From assembly GCA_023362775.1 (NCBI GenBank), contig JALMGJ010000018.1:1612001-1676000 (forward strand): a DNA stretch of 64,000 nt. The letters run 5' to 3'. Made by a program: the position numbers and the translations under genes. The notes under the pieces were generated by a model. The model was not told the DNA's origin. It ran no database searches and saw only the letters and a list, made by a program, of their open reading frames with translations. The DNA comes from Charina bottae. Lineage: Eukaryota; Chordata; Lepidosauria; Squamata; Charinaidae. This document shows, one piece after another, positions 1-8,889 of this stretch; within the stretch, counting starts at the first letter, position 1, and the number at the start of each line of letters is the position of its first letter.

Positions 1-2
1 TC

Positions 3-2273
3 CAGCAACCTAAAAGACGACTTTATACATGGACTTCACCAGATGGTCGACACCGAAATCAGATTGACTACATCCTTTGCAGCCAAAGGTGGCGGACATC
101 TATACAGTCGGTAAAAACAAGACCTGGAGCTGACTGTAGTTCAGATCACCAACTTCTTATTGCAAAATTTAGAATCAGACTAAAGAGAATAGGGAAGACC
201 CACAGATCAGTTAGATATGAGCTCACTAATATTCCTAAGGAATATGCAGTGGAGGTGAAGAATAGATTTAAGGGACTAGATTTAGTAGATAGGGACCCAG
301 AAGAACTATGGACAGAAGTTCGCAACATTGTTCAGGAGGCGGCAACAAAAAACGTCCCAAAGAAAAAGAAAACCAAGAAGGCAAGATGGCTGTCTGCTGA
401 AACACTGGAAGTAGCCCAAGAAAGAAGGAAAGCAAAAGGCAACAGTGATAGGGGGAGATATGCCCAATTAAATGCAAAATTCCAGAGGTTAGCCAGAAGA
501 GATAAGGAATTATTTTTAAACAAGCAATGTGCGGAAGTGGAAGAAGACAATAGAATAGGAAGGACAAGAGACCTCTTCCAGAAAATTAGAAACATCGGAG
601 GTAAATTCCAGGCAAAAATGGGTATGATCAAAAACAAAGATGGTAAGGACCTAACAGAAGCAGAAGAGATCAAGAAAAGGTGGCAAGAATATACGGAAGA
701 TCTGTATAGGAAGGATAATAATATTGGAGATAGCTTTGACGGTGTGGTCAGTGAGTTAGAGCCAGACATCCTGAAGAGTGAGGTTGAATGGGCCTTAAGA
801 AGCATTGCTAATAACAAGGCAGCAGGAGACGACGGTATCCCAGCTGAACTGTTTAAAATCTTGCAAGATGATGCTGTCAAGGTGATGCATGCCATATGCC
901 AGCAAATTTGGAAAACAGAAGAATGGCCATCAGATTGGAAAAAATCAACTTATATCCCCATACCAAAAAAGGGAAGCACTAAAGAATGTTCAAACTATCG
1001 AACAGTGGCACTTATTTCACATGCCAGTAAGGTAATGCTCAAGATCTTGCAAGGTAGACTCCAGCAATTCATGGAGCGAGAATTGCCAGATGTACAAGCT
1101 GGGTTTAGAAAAGGCAGAGGAACAAGAGACCAAATTGCCAATATCCGCTGGATAATGGAGAAAGCCAGGGAATTTCAGAAAAACATCTATTTCTGTTTTA
1201 TTGACTATTCTAAAGCCTTTAACTGTGTGGATCATAACAAATTGTGGCAAGTTCTTGGTGGTATGGGGATACCAAGTCATCTTGTCTGCCTCCTGAGGAA
1301 TCTGTATAACGACCAAGTAGCAACGGTAAGAACAGAGCACGGAACAACGGACTGGTTTAAGATTGGGAAAGGAGTACGGCAGGGTTGTATACTCTCACCC
1401 TACCTATTCAACCTGTACGCAGAACACATCATGCGACATGCTGGGCTTGAGGAATCCAAGGCTGGAGTTAAAATCGCTGGAAGAAACATTAACAATCTCA
1501 GATATGCAGATTATACCACTTTGATGGCTGAAAGCGAGGAGGAGTTGAGGAGCCTTATGACGAAGGTGAAAGAAGAAAGTGCAAAAGCTGGGTTGCAGTT
1601 AAACCTCAAAAAAACCAAGATTATGGCAACCAGCTTGATTGATGACTGGCAAATAGAGGGAGAAAAAGTGGAGGCAGTGACAGACTTTGTATTTCTAGGC
1701 GCAAAGATTACTGCAGACGCTGACTGCAGCCAGGAAATCAGAAGACGTCTACTTCTTGGGAGGAGAGCAATGGCAAATCTTGATAAAATAGTTAAGAGCA
1801 GAGACATCACACTGACAACAAAGGTCCGCATAGTTAAAGCAATGGTATTCCCTGTAGTAACCTATGGCTGTGAGAGCTGGACCATAAGGAAGGCTGAGCG
1901 AAGGAAGATCGATGCTTTTGAACTGTGGTGTTGGAGGAAAATTCTGAGAGTGCCTTGGACTGCAAGAAGATCAAACCAGTCCATACTCCAGGAAATCAAG
2001 CCAGACTGCTCACTTGAGGGAATGATATTAAAGGCAAAACTGAAGTACTTTGGCCACACAATGAGAAGACAGGATACCCTGGAGAAGAAGCTGATGCTAG
2101 GGAAAGTGGAAGGCAAAAGGAAGAGGGGCCGACCAAGGGCAAGATGGATGGATGGTATTCTGGAGGTGACGGACTCAACCATTGGGGAGCTGGGGATGGT
2201 GACGGCCGACAGAAAGCTCTGGCGTGGACTGGTCCATGAAGTCACGAAGAGTCGGAAACAACTGAACGAATAA
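3..2273 (+). CDS. BovB/RTE LINE polyprotein, partial (EN C-terminus, RT, C-terminal domain)
   Basis: This is the open frame of a BovB (RTE-clade) LINE, whose protein nicks target DNA and reverse transcribes its own RNA. The frame is open from base 3, so it runs in from outside the window; the first visible residues are the end of the apurinic-type endonuclease, with RNQIDYIL and SSDHQLL. The RT follows: AGDDGIPAELFK, motif A FIDYSKAFNCVDH, GVRQGCILSPYLFNLY, then YADYTTLMAES at about 1500-1535. The C-terminal part has LWCWRKILRVPW, KYFGHTMRR and GKRKRGRPRARWMDGI, typical of BovB. YADY departs from the expected YxDD active site (1512-1514 reads TAT), and motif A has Asn in AFN where BovB usually has Asp. 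There are no internal stops over 756 codons. The family call is confident; the protein is probably catalytically impaired. Confidence 0.93.
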   Translation, partial: QQPKRRLYTWTSPDGRHRNQIDYILCSQRWRTSIQSVKTRPGADCSSDHQLLIAKFRIRLKRIGKTHRSVRYELTNIPKEYAVEVKNRFKGLDLVDRDPEELWTEVRNIVQEAATKNVPKKKKTKKARWLSAETLEVAQERRKAKGNSDRGRYAQLNAKFQRLARRDKELFLNKQCAEVEEDNRIGRTRDLFQKIRNIGGKFQAKMGMIKNKDGKDLTEAEEIKKRWQEYTEDLYRKDNNIGDSFDGVVSELEPDILKSEVEWALRSIANNKAAGDDGIPAELFKILQDDAVKVMHAICQQIWKTEEWPSDWKKSTYIPIPKKGSTKECSNYRTVALISHASKVMLKILQGRLQQFMERELPDVQAGFRKGRGTRDQIANIRWIMEKAREFQKNIYFCFIDYSKAFNCVDHNKLWQVLGGMGIPSHLVCLLRNLYNDQVATVRTEHGTTDWFKIGKGVRQGCILSPYLFNLYAEHIMRHAGLEESKAGVKIAGRNINNLRYADYTTLMAESEEELRSLMTKVKEESAKAGLQLNLKKTKIMATSLIDDWQIEGEKVEAVTDFVFLGAKITADADCSQEIRRRLLLGRRAMANLDKIVKSRDITLTTKVRIVKAMVFPVVTYGCESWTIRKAERRKIDAFELWCWRKILRVPWTARRSNQSILQEIKPDCSLEGMILKAKLKYFGHTMRRQDTLEKKLMLGKVEGKRKRGRPRARWMDGILEVTDSTIGELGMVTADRKLWRGLVHEVTKSRKQLNE

Positions 2274-2280
2274 ACAACAA
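2274..2280 (+). other. BovB short 3' tail
   Basis: After the stop codon the element ends in a few AACAACAA-type bases. BovB elements end shortly after the AGTCGGAAACAACTGAAC segment with a simple tail, so this is probably the true 3' terminus. The DNA that follows is a different, inverted BovB fragment. Confidence 0.6.
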
Positions 2281-2358
2281 ACTTGGTCGTTATACAGATT
2301 CCTCAGGAGGCAGACAAGATGACTCAGTATCCCCATACCACCAAGAACTTGCCACAAT
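2281..2358 (-). mobile_element. Inverted 78-bp BovB RT fragment
   Basis: These bases are the reverse complement of 1241-1318 in the neighbouring BovB, with about two mismatches. The minus strand encodes WQVLGGMGILSHLVCLLRNL, the RT segment between motif A and the next core motif. It abuts the 3' tail of the forward copy directly, which suggests a twin-priming or template-switch product, or a fragment of a second BovB in the opposite orientation. Confidence 0.85.
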
Positions 2359-4324
2359 CATGGATTACTAAGCTTTAATTAGCTTCCTGCTGACCACTAT
2401 TGTCCCAGCCGCCACTGAATGAGAACAAGGGAATTGTCATACTATGCTGGGATCTGGTGCAGGAAAAAGTCTTTCGTGGGAGTTAGTGTGGCAGTGTTAC
2501 AGAAGAACCTGGCCAGTTGTGAGACCCTAGGCCAGTCCCCATGGCTCTGTCCATCCCTGAGTCATCAGAAAACTACACAGGCATGACGTTTGCGGTCCAT
2601 GTTGTAGATCCTCTCCTGCCTCAGTGGACTCTGTCCCCAGTCACTGCCAGTCTGCTGCTTTCCATCTAAGCTGACAAAGCCTAACCAATTTTACCCATCT
2701 TGCTCCTGGGTGATGTCGGAATGAAGGGGAAAACACTACTAGAACTGTAGTAAGAGCTTTAAGGATGACTTCAGCCTATCTTATTCACAGGTCGAGACAA
2801 AGACATTATCGTGGGGACATAGCAAGGAAAAGGGCTGCCAGGGCACGTGGTATTGTGATTTGATGAGAGTGTTTCCCCCTGTCTCACCACTGGAACTGTG
2901 GATAGATGTTCAGCCCTTACAAGGGAGAGTCTTGCTCTGTATATATGAATTTGGATGGTTTGGAGATGTTGGCGTCCATCTGTTTCACTCCTGAGCCAAG
3001 CGTTCAGGCATTTTCCAGAGAGCTAAAAGGATCATTTGATTGACACGTAACAAGACGTAGAAGAAGTGATGATGCCTTGGAGGGGCATCTTGTGATTCTT
3101 GACTCCCCCCCCCCCCCCAGCTTCTGATGACTTGCATGGTCAGCATAACACTTGTGGCAACAGTCCCCCCTCTGTCAGTTACACCTGTGTGCCGGCTCCC
3201 CTTGAATTAGCCCGCGGGGAGGCGGTGCCCAAATAGCTGTGAAGCAGATGACTTCCCGGGCTTGACCTTTGCGCATTCCGCACAGTTTTGGCATCAGCTC
3301 TTACTGGCTTCCCAGCCCCAGACATGTATGGCTCTGAAACAGCTCATGGGGCAGGAAATGAACGTGCCCTGCCTTCAGATGGGGCCCTGTTTCTCGAGGG
3401 AGCGTAAAGTGCAATTTAGCATGTTAATTCCTGGGTCGCATTCGGTCTTTGACTGGCAAATGCTAAGCCTCCCAGATGAGCTACAGAAAGCGTAATGACA
3501 AGTTTCCAAGACTTTTGATACGTGGATCAGTGTTCTCTTCTGGATGAATGCAGGAGACATACTCCATCACTACGAACACACGCACACACACATGCACACA
3601 TGTTCTCAGTCAGCTTCCACATTAGTGGGCAACATTCCGCCGTGCAACTGAGGGATAGCAGAGTTAATATTCACAGCAGGTCTATGTGGATTTTGGAAAT
3701 ATTTCTACCCTATTTGGACTTTGGATTTTCCCCCGCTAGGGCCATTAGAACTACATATATTTTTCATGAGTAATATTTACATTCAGCATCTCTGCTCACC
3801 CCTTTTTGCAGTCAGAGATCAGAATGTACTCTGTAGTTAACGGACTTTTCAGGAAGTTTCTTAATGCTGTCATTTTTTGCCAGAGTCGTAGACAAGTAAG
3901 ACAGGTGTTTCATGAGCTAGGACTATGTCCCACCTGCACTTAACCATGGCACAAACACGCTCTAGCCACCACTTTTTCCTTCCACGTCCCCATGATGCTG
4001 CCCTCATCCCATCCCCAGTCCATGAATAGGACAGTCTCAGGCTGTCCTTAGCTGTAGCATTCTTCTCTGTAAACTTCTCTGTGTCTCCACCCTGTCCAAG
4101 GAGTCAGGTCTGTAGGGTACGTCAAGCATGACCTTGGAGGTAAGTCAAGGGACCGGCCGTGATTGGTAAGAGAGGCAACTGAGGCAGCAGGGGGATCTGC
4201 AGTGCAGACAACACATTTCTTGTTAGTATAGTTTTCTGCCAACCCAAAGATGGGTGGAGAGCGTGATCAATAATGAGGAATAGCCCTGGATGTGTTGACT
4301 TGCAGATGAAGTAGGTGTAGGTCA
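2359..4324. other. Intergenic sequence, no recognisable gene
   Basis: No coherent protein similarity was recognised. The stretch holds a run of C at 3103-3118 and a short CA-rich tract near 3580-3605. Short open frames here lack any family motif and I do not call them. Confidence 0.5.
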
Positions 4325-4580
4325 ACCACAAAGCTCACCCAGTGACCTGGGGGCAGCATTGTTCAACCCAGCCATTTCACAGGGAGCTTGTGAATAAAAT
4401 GAACAGAAGACTACTTACCTTCCCTTGAGCAAAGTGCACAAACAAGGTAATAATGTGGCAGCTCAAAAATTAATGAAGTCAGCTTCTTGTACTCAGGATC
4501 AAGCACCTCAAAGTAACCTGTGTATGTATGTGCCTTCAACTCAATCTTGTCTCCTCACAACTGCCTGGTCCATGCAGTTT
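4325..4580 (+). repeat. Direct duplication, copy 1 (256 bp)
   Basis: This block is repeated at 5605-5860 with about two mismatches (around 4544 and 4572). Its right end lies inside the SINE at 4537-4735, so the copied unit includes a SINE 3' tail and its flank. Both copies hold the same short open frame, which has no recognisable domain. Confidence 0.95.
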
Positions 4581-4735
4581 TCTTTGCAACATTTTCAAAA
4601 GTGGCTTGCCCTTGTCTCCTTCCTAGAGCTGAGAGAGAATGACTGGCCCAAAGTCATCCAGCTGGCTTTTTGTCTAAGGTAGGACTAGAACTCACAATCT
4701 CTTGGTGCCTTAAGCACTACACCAAACTGGCTCTC
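4537..4735 (-). mobile_element. tRNA-derived CORE/MIR-like SINE (family B), minus strand
   Basis: Read on the minus strand, it begins GAGCCAGTTTGGTGTAGTG (tRNA-like A box), has a B-box-like GTGAGTTCTAGTCC, then the core with GCCAGTCATTCTCTCTCAGC, and a degraded tail. Better-preserved copies of this family lie at 16937-17166 and 39401-39637. The tail falls in the duplicated 256-bp block. Confidence 0.8.
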
Positions 4736-5604
4736 CAAAGCAACTTGACTATGAAATATATGGACTAAGGAAAAGAACAGATTTTCACTGAAAGCAAAAT
4801 GTTTAAGAACATAAAGCAGAAGTATGTCTGAACCAAACAAAATATTTCAAATATTCTATCTTCCTGTATATATGTATGTGTATGTGTATGTATATGTTTA
4901 TGTGTATATATATTATTAAGCATTTTGATTATAATAGTAAAATCTAATACAAACTAAACTTAAAGAAAGGAAAGAGAACAGACAGGAGTAAGAAGTGCAA
5001 GGAAATAGAAAGGAAAAAGAAAGAGAGAAGAAAGAGAATAGTAAGAATATAATAAAGAAAGAGAAAAGAAATATATAAATAAGTGACTTCCAACCTTAAT
5101 CACAACAAGTATAAACAAGTTTAGTAACTCTTCACCCTCTCTAAAGTTACAAACATTTATCTCTTCATCCCATATCCCCTCTCTTATCTTTAAACAAATC
5201 CATAAAGCATCATCTTTTCAGTCCTGGTGTCAGCATAAAGTCCATAAAGGGTAGCCAGAAGTAACAACATACCTTGTTTTAACCTTGATCAAATAAACCA
5301 ATTTTATATTCCTTCCTTTTACTTCTAACAGTCTTAATATTTAGTTCATTCAAATATTGTCAAAGGATTTGATGTCCCTTCATTTCTTCTTTGTCCCATC
5401 GCACAGAGTTCTTCAAGGCTTTAACAAGCCTCTTTTGTAAATCCAGTAGGAAAAAAATTGTCCAGGTCATTCTCTTGGTTTATCATTTGTATTTCCCTTT
5501 TAAATTTTAAAGCCTCATCCAATTTCTTTTGTAGATCCAGTGAAACATCCTTTTCTAAACCATTCTCTTGGCTTGTCAGTTAATCCACTAAATCCACTTT
5601 CAAT
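4736..5604. other. AT-rich, purine-rich sequence; possible antisense L1 relic
   Basis: Contains a TATG-type simple stretch (about 4864-4915) and a long A/G-rich tract (4970-5060). The remainder, with many CTTTT/TCCAT words, resembles the DNA flanking the SINE at 16780-17400. I suspect an old antisense LINE but cannot show a coding frame. Confidence 0.3.
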
Positions 5605-5860
5605 ACCACAAAGCTCACCCAGTGACCTGGGGGCAGCATTGTTCAACCCAGCCATTTCACAGGGAGCTTGTGAATAAAATGAACAGAAGACTACTTACCT
5701 TCCCTTGAGCAAAGTGCACAAACAAGGTAATAATGTGGCAGCTCAAAAATTAATGAAGTCAGCTTCTTGTACTCAGGATCAAGCACCTCAAAGTAACCTG
5801 TGTATGTATGTGCCTTCAACTCAGTCTTGTCTCCTCACAACTGCCTGGTCCCTGCAGTTT
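5605..5860 (+). repeat. Direct duplication, copy 2 (256 bp)
   Basis: This is the second copy of 4325-4580, offset by 1,280 bp. It sits between AT-rich sequence on both sides and stops abruptly within SINE-derived bases, so it is probably the derived copy. No obvious TSD was identified. Confidence 0.95.
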
Positions 5861-6593
5861 ATCTTGTCAGATAAAATTTGTTCTACATCTGTCATTTCTT
5901 CAATTACATCTTTTGGGCATAGTCTATCCATAGAAGCAGACATCATTACTGACACTTTTGATATTTTCTGATTCCATTCCTCAAAAATTTCCTTCTGTAT
6001 TTTTATTGTCATAACATTTTGCATCATCTTACAGGACTGTATATCTTTCCTCTACCTAAAAACTTTAGTCCCCTCTAGTGTCCAGTTTTTGAAATCATGA
6101 AATTCCTTGAAATATTATGTCTTGTAAAAACCAAAACAGGATCTATGTCCCATGAGAACCTGTTTGTTCTTTATAATTAATTCCAAAATCTTATTGTAAA
6201 AGTTTCAATAAATTGAAATGAATGAATTTTAAATTATTTTAAATTTTAAATAAAGTTTCAATAAATTGAAATGAATTCCAATTTTATCTGGACCCTTAGT
6301 TCATTTATAACTTTCTAAGATCAAAATCTAATTTAGCTTTTTGCTGTTTATTTCATATTCTTTAACTTCTGAAGCTTATGATTAAAATTTTCTTTTGTTC
6401 AGGATTGAAGGCAGACTCACCCGGCATTTTCAAAGTTGTCATTTTGAAGGTCTCTAATAGCTTAGAAGTAGTTAGAGCAATTTCCAAAAATGATTAGAAA
6501 GTGAGGTTTGCAAACTTAGTGTCCTTTAAAAGTCTGCACTGCGGTTCCAAGCAAGATTGCTAATCCTGTCGTATTCTGGCACTCAAACCTATG
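5861..6593 (-). other. Possible antisense L1 5'/ORF1 relic
   Basis: The minus strand encodes a short hydrophilic, coiled-coil-like stretch (QKEIFEEWNQKISKVSVMM, then PKDVIEEMTDVEQ) near 5870-6020. This resembles N-terminal regions of LINE ORF1 proteins but is too short to assign. The rest is AT-rich with a repeated AAATTGAAATGAAT motif near 6210-6275. Confidence 0.3.
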
Positions 6594-6607
6594 GAAAATC
6601 GCTGTCC
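6594..6607 (+). repeat. L1 target-site duplication, left
   Basis: GAAAATCGCTGTCC occurs here and, without a mismatch, at 12920-12933 immediately after the L1 A-tail. The 14-bp match defines both ends of the L1 insertion. Confidence 0.95.
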
Positions 6608-7774
6608 CCTTTCACTTCCGGGTACTGGTCGGAGCACAGCGAAGAACTGGGGCTCCTTAGCCTCGATTCCACGGCTAAGCTGTTTGCAGCGATTTGGGAG
6701 AAGAAAATCGCTGGAAAAATCACACTCGAAGAGAGTGTGATCAGAAGATTAACCACAAAGGGTCTCTGAAGTAAATGCCCTCCCCCGACTCCTGTAATTT
6801 CCACTGCGGGAGGAGGGAGATGGAGCAATGAAAGGAGACTGGGAAGAAAAACGGGGCTCTGCAGCAGCCGTGATTCTAACAGATAAGTAGCTGGCCCGAC
6901 CAGGCTTTTAGTCACTTTTTTTTACTTTTAAACATTATTATTTTTTTATTAAGTGCTAAGATTTGTATCTGGACTTGATTTATATTTGCTGGTGCTATAT
7001 TTTTTTCTTGTTAATGGAAGAATAAACGGTGGGAAGAGAAGCTAAGTGGCTTTGCTAGAAGTGAAAGTGACTTTTACTATTATTTCAGTTTGGTTTGAGT
7101 TTTTTACTTATGGACAACTACTGGTATTTCTATTTTTGTTCTCTGGAATACTATATTAAAGCTTGGATTTAAATGGAGTGATTAATACTTTATTTTTTAA
7201 GATTTTGATGTTGGGATTACTGAACCCTATAAAAACTCTTTTATATATACAAGTTCCTCTTTTTCTTTTTGAACTTTGAACTCTGTTTGGATTTATTTTT
7301 CTGAAAAAGTCAAGTTATTTAATGTTTAATTTGGATTATTGGATTATTATATGGAAAGTAGAGGCTTTTTTACATGTCTCTAGTAACATTTTTTCTTTTT
7401 GACTTGTGGTTGGATTGAAGAATTACAAGTGGGAAGGTGAAACCCTGGGAATATTTACTATTCTTATCTTTGATTTTGACTACAGGAGAACAAAAAGTCC
7501 TAGGCTTTTATCCTTTGAAACACTGTGGACTTTTATATATAAGGGATTATAAATGACCTAAGAGGAAAATTTTTAAAGGAGCCTAGTTCTCTCTTTCTTT
7601 TTCCTTAACCTTTTGGATATTTGTTTTTTCACCTTTTCTTTTTTCTTTTTATTATTTGTAAAAGAATTTTTAATTTTTTTTTTAATTTTTTCCCCTTTTT
7701 TAAATAATTTTTGTTATATTGTTATATGGTGCTTTTTCCCCTTTTCTCCCTTTTTTCTTCTTTTTTGCAGGGCT
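6608..7774 (+). promoter_or_regulatory. L1 5' UTR (internal promoter region)
   Basis: About 1.17 kb between the left TSD and the ORF1 start. The first ~300 bases are GC-balanced and include a TCACACTC/GAGTGTGA inverted repeat (6720-6741). The rest is T-rich, ending in a long pyrimidine tract (about 7585-7769) followed by GCAG just before the ORF1 ATG. L1 5' UTRs carry the internal promoter; specific factor sites were not identified. Confidence 0.75.
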
Positions 7775-8875
7775 ATGGCGTCTTTGGGAACGAGACGGGC
7801 GGAGAAGGAGAAGAAGAAGGAGACTGGAGGACCACCTATTGATTCTGCTACACCTGCTACATCTGCCTCAGAAGCTTTATTACCAGAAATGAAAAAGATA
7901 TTAGAAGCTGTTGCAACACTAAATAAGAAAATGGATGATCAGAATACAGCAATAAATAAGAAAATGGATGATCAGAATACAGCAATAAATAAGAAAATGG
8001 ATGACCAGAATACAGCAATAAATAAGAAAATGGATGACTCCACGAAGCAGATGGAAGATCAGATTACAGCATTAGACAAAAAAATGGACGATATGAAGAA
8101 AGAAATAACCCGAGAGATTAAGCAAGATTTTAAAAAAGAAATTCAAACAGTTAAGGAAGTGGTCAATTCTCTGTCAGGAGAACTTAAAGATATGCAAAGC
8201 CAGATGCAAAAATTAGAAGATAAATCAGAATATGCTATTAAAGAGATTGAACATAATCTAGATATCACAGCTTTAGCAGAAATGAGAGAGAAGGAGCACA
8301 TCTTGAGATTTAGAGCAATTCCAGAACAAGTAGATGAAAATGTGAGAGAAAGGATGACTTTTGAATTAGCTAAATTTTTGGAGACAAGAGAACAAGATTT
8401 AGATTTGGAGATAGACAAGATATTCAGAGTAAACTCACGTTATGCTAAGGAAAGAAAAGTCCCTAGAGACATATTGATATATTTCGTAAGAAAAGTGACA
8501 AAAGAGCAAATCTTAAGGAAGCATTATAATACTAGATTAAATATAGAAGGGAAGGAAATAATTGTATTAAAAGAAATTCCCTTGAGAATAATTAGGAAAA
8601 GAAAAGACTATTCTTTCCTTACAGACAAATTAAGGCAACATAGTATTTCATTCAGATGGGAAAAATTGGAAGGCGTATCGTTTGAGTTTAAAGGACAGAG
8701 ATTCAAAATAACTTCCATTTTAAAAGCAAAAGCTTTTTTAGAGAAATACAAGAAAGAAATGGGTTTACCAGAAGGAGAATTGACAAAAGGAGGAGAAACA
8801 TCGAAAGACAAAGAGAAGACTGAAGATCTATCTGAGAAAGGAGCTACAGGTGTGGACTTAACAAAGGGATTTTAA
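7775..8875 (+). CDS. L1 ORF1 protein (RNA-binding chaperone), 366 aa
   Basis: ORF1p coats L1 RNA as a trimer and is needed for retrotransposition. I chose ATG 7775 (MASLGTRRAEKEKK) because the codons upstream in this frame translate a T-rich, leader-like stretch of Phe and Leu. Order: basic N-terminus (1-30); coiled coil (about 45-165) with four near-identical 11-residue repeats, NKKMDDQNTAI, encoded by 33-bp repeats at about 7921-8035; RRM-like domain (LRFRAIPEQVDENVRERM); and the C-terminal domain (RKRKDYSFLTDKLRQ, FKGQRFKITSILKAKAFLEK). The frame is intact and ends 14 bases before ORF2. The length fits vertebrate L1 ORF1. Confidence 0.95.
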   Translation: MASLGTRRAEKEKKKETGGPPIDSATPATSASEALLPEMKKILEAVATLNKKMDDQNTAINKKMDDQNTAINKKMDDQNTAINKKMDDSTKQMEDQITALDKKMDDMKKEITREIKQDFKKEIQTVKEVVNSLSGELKDMQSQMQKLEDKSEYAIKEIEHNLDITALAEMREKEHILRFRAIPEQVDENVRERMTFELAKFLETREQDLDLEIDKIFRVNSRYAKERKVPRDILIYFVRKVTKEQILRKHYNTRLNIEGKEIIVLKEIPLRIIRKRKDYSFLTDKLRQHSISFRWEKLEGVSFEFKGQRFKITSILKAKAFLEKYKKEMGLPEGELTKGGETSKDKEKTEDLSEKGATGVDLTKGF

Positions 8876-8889
8876 AGAATAAAACACCA

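Noticed and set aside
4425..5971. Pair of identical short frames as a possible duplicated gene
   Set aside because: The identity stems from a 256-bp DNA duplication that includes a SINE tail; the frames diverge immediately outside it.
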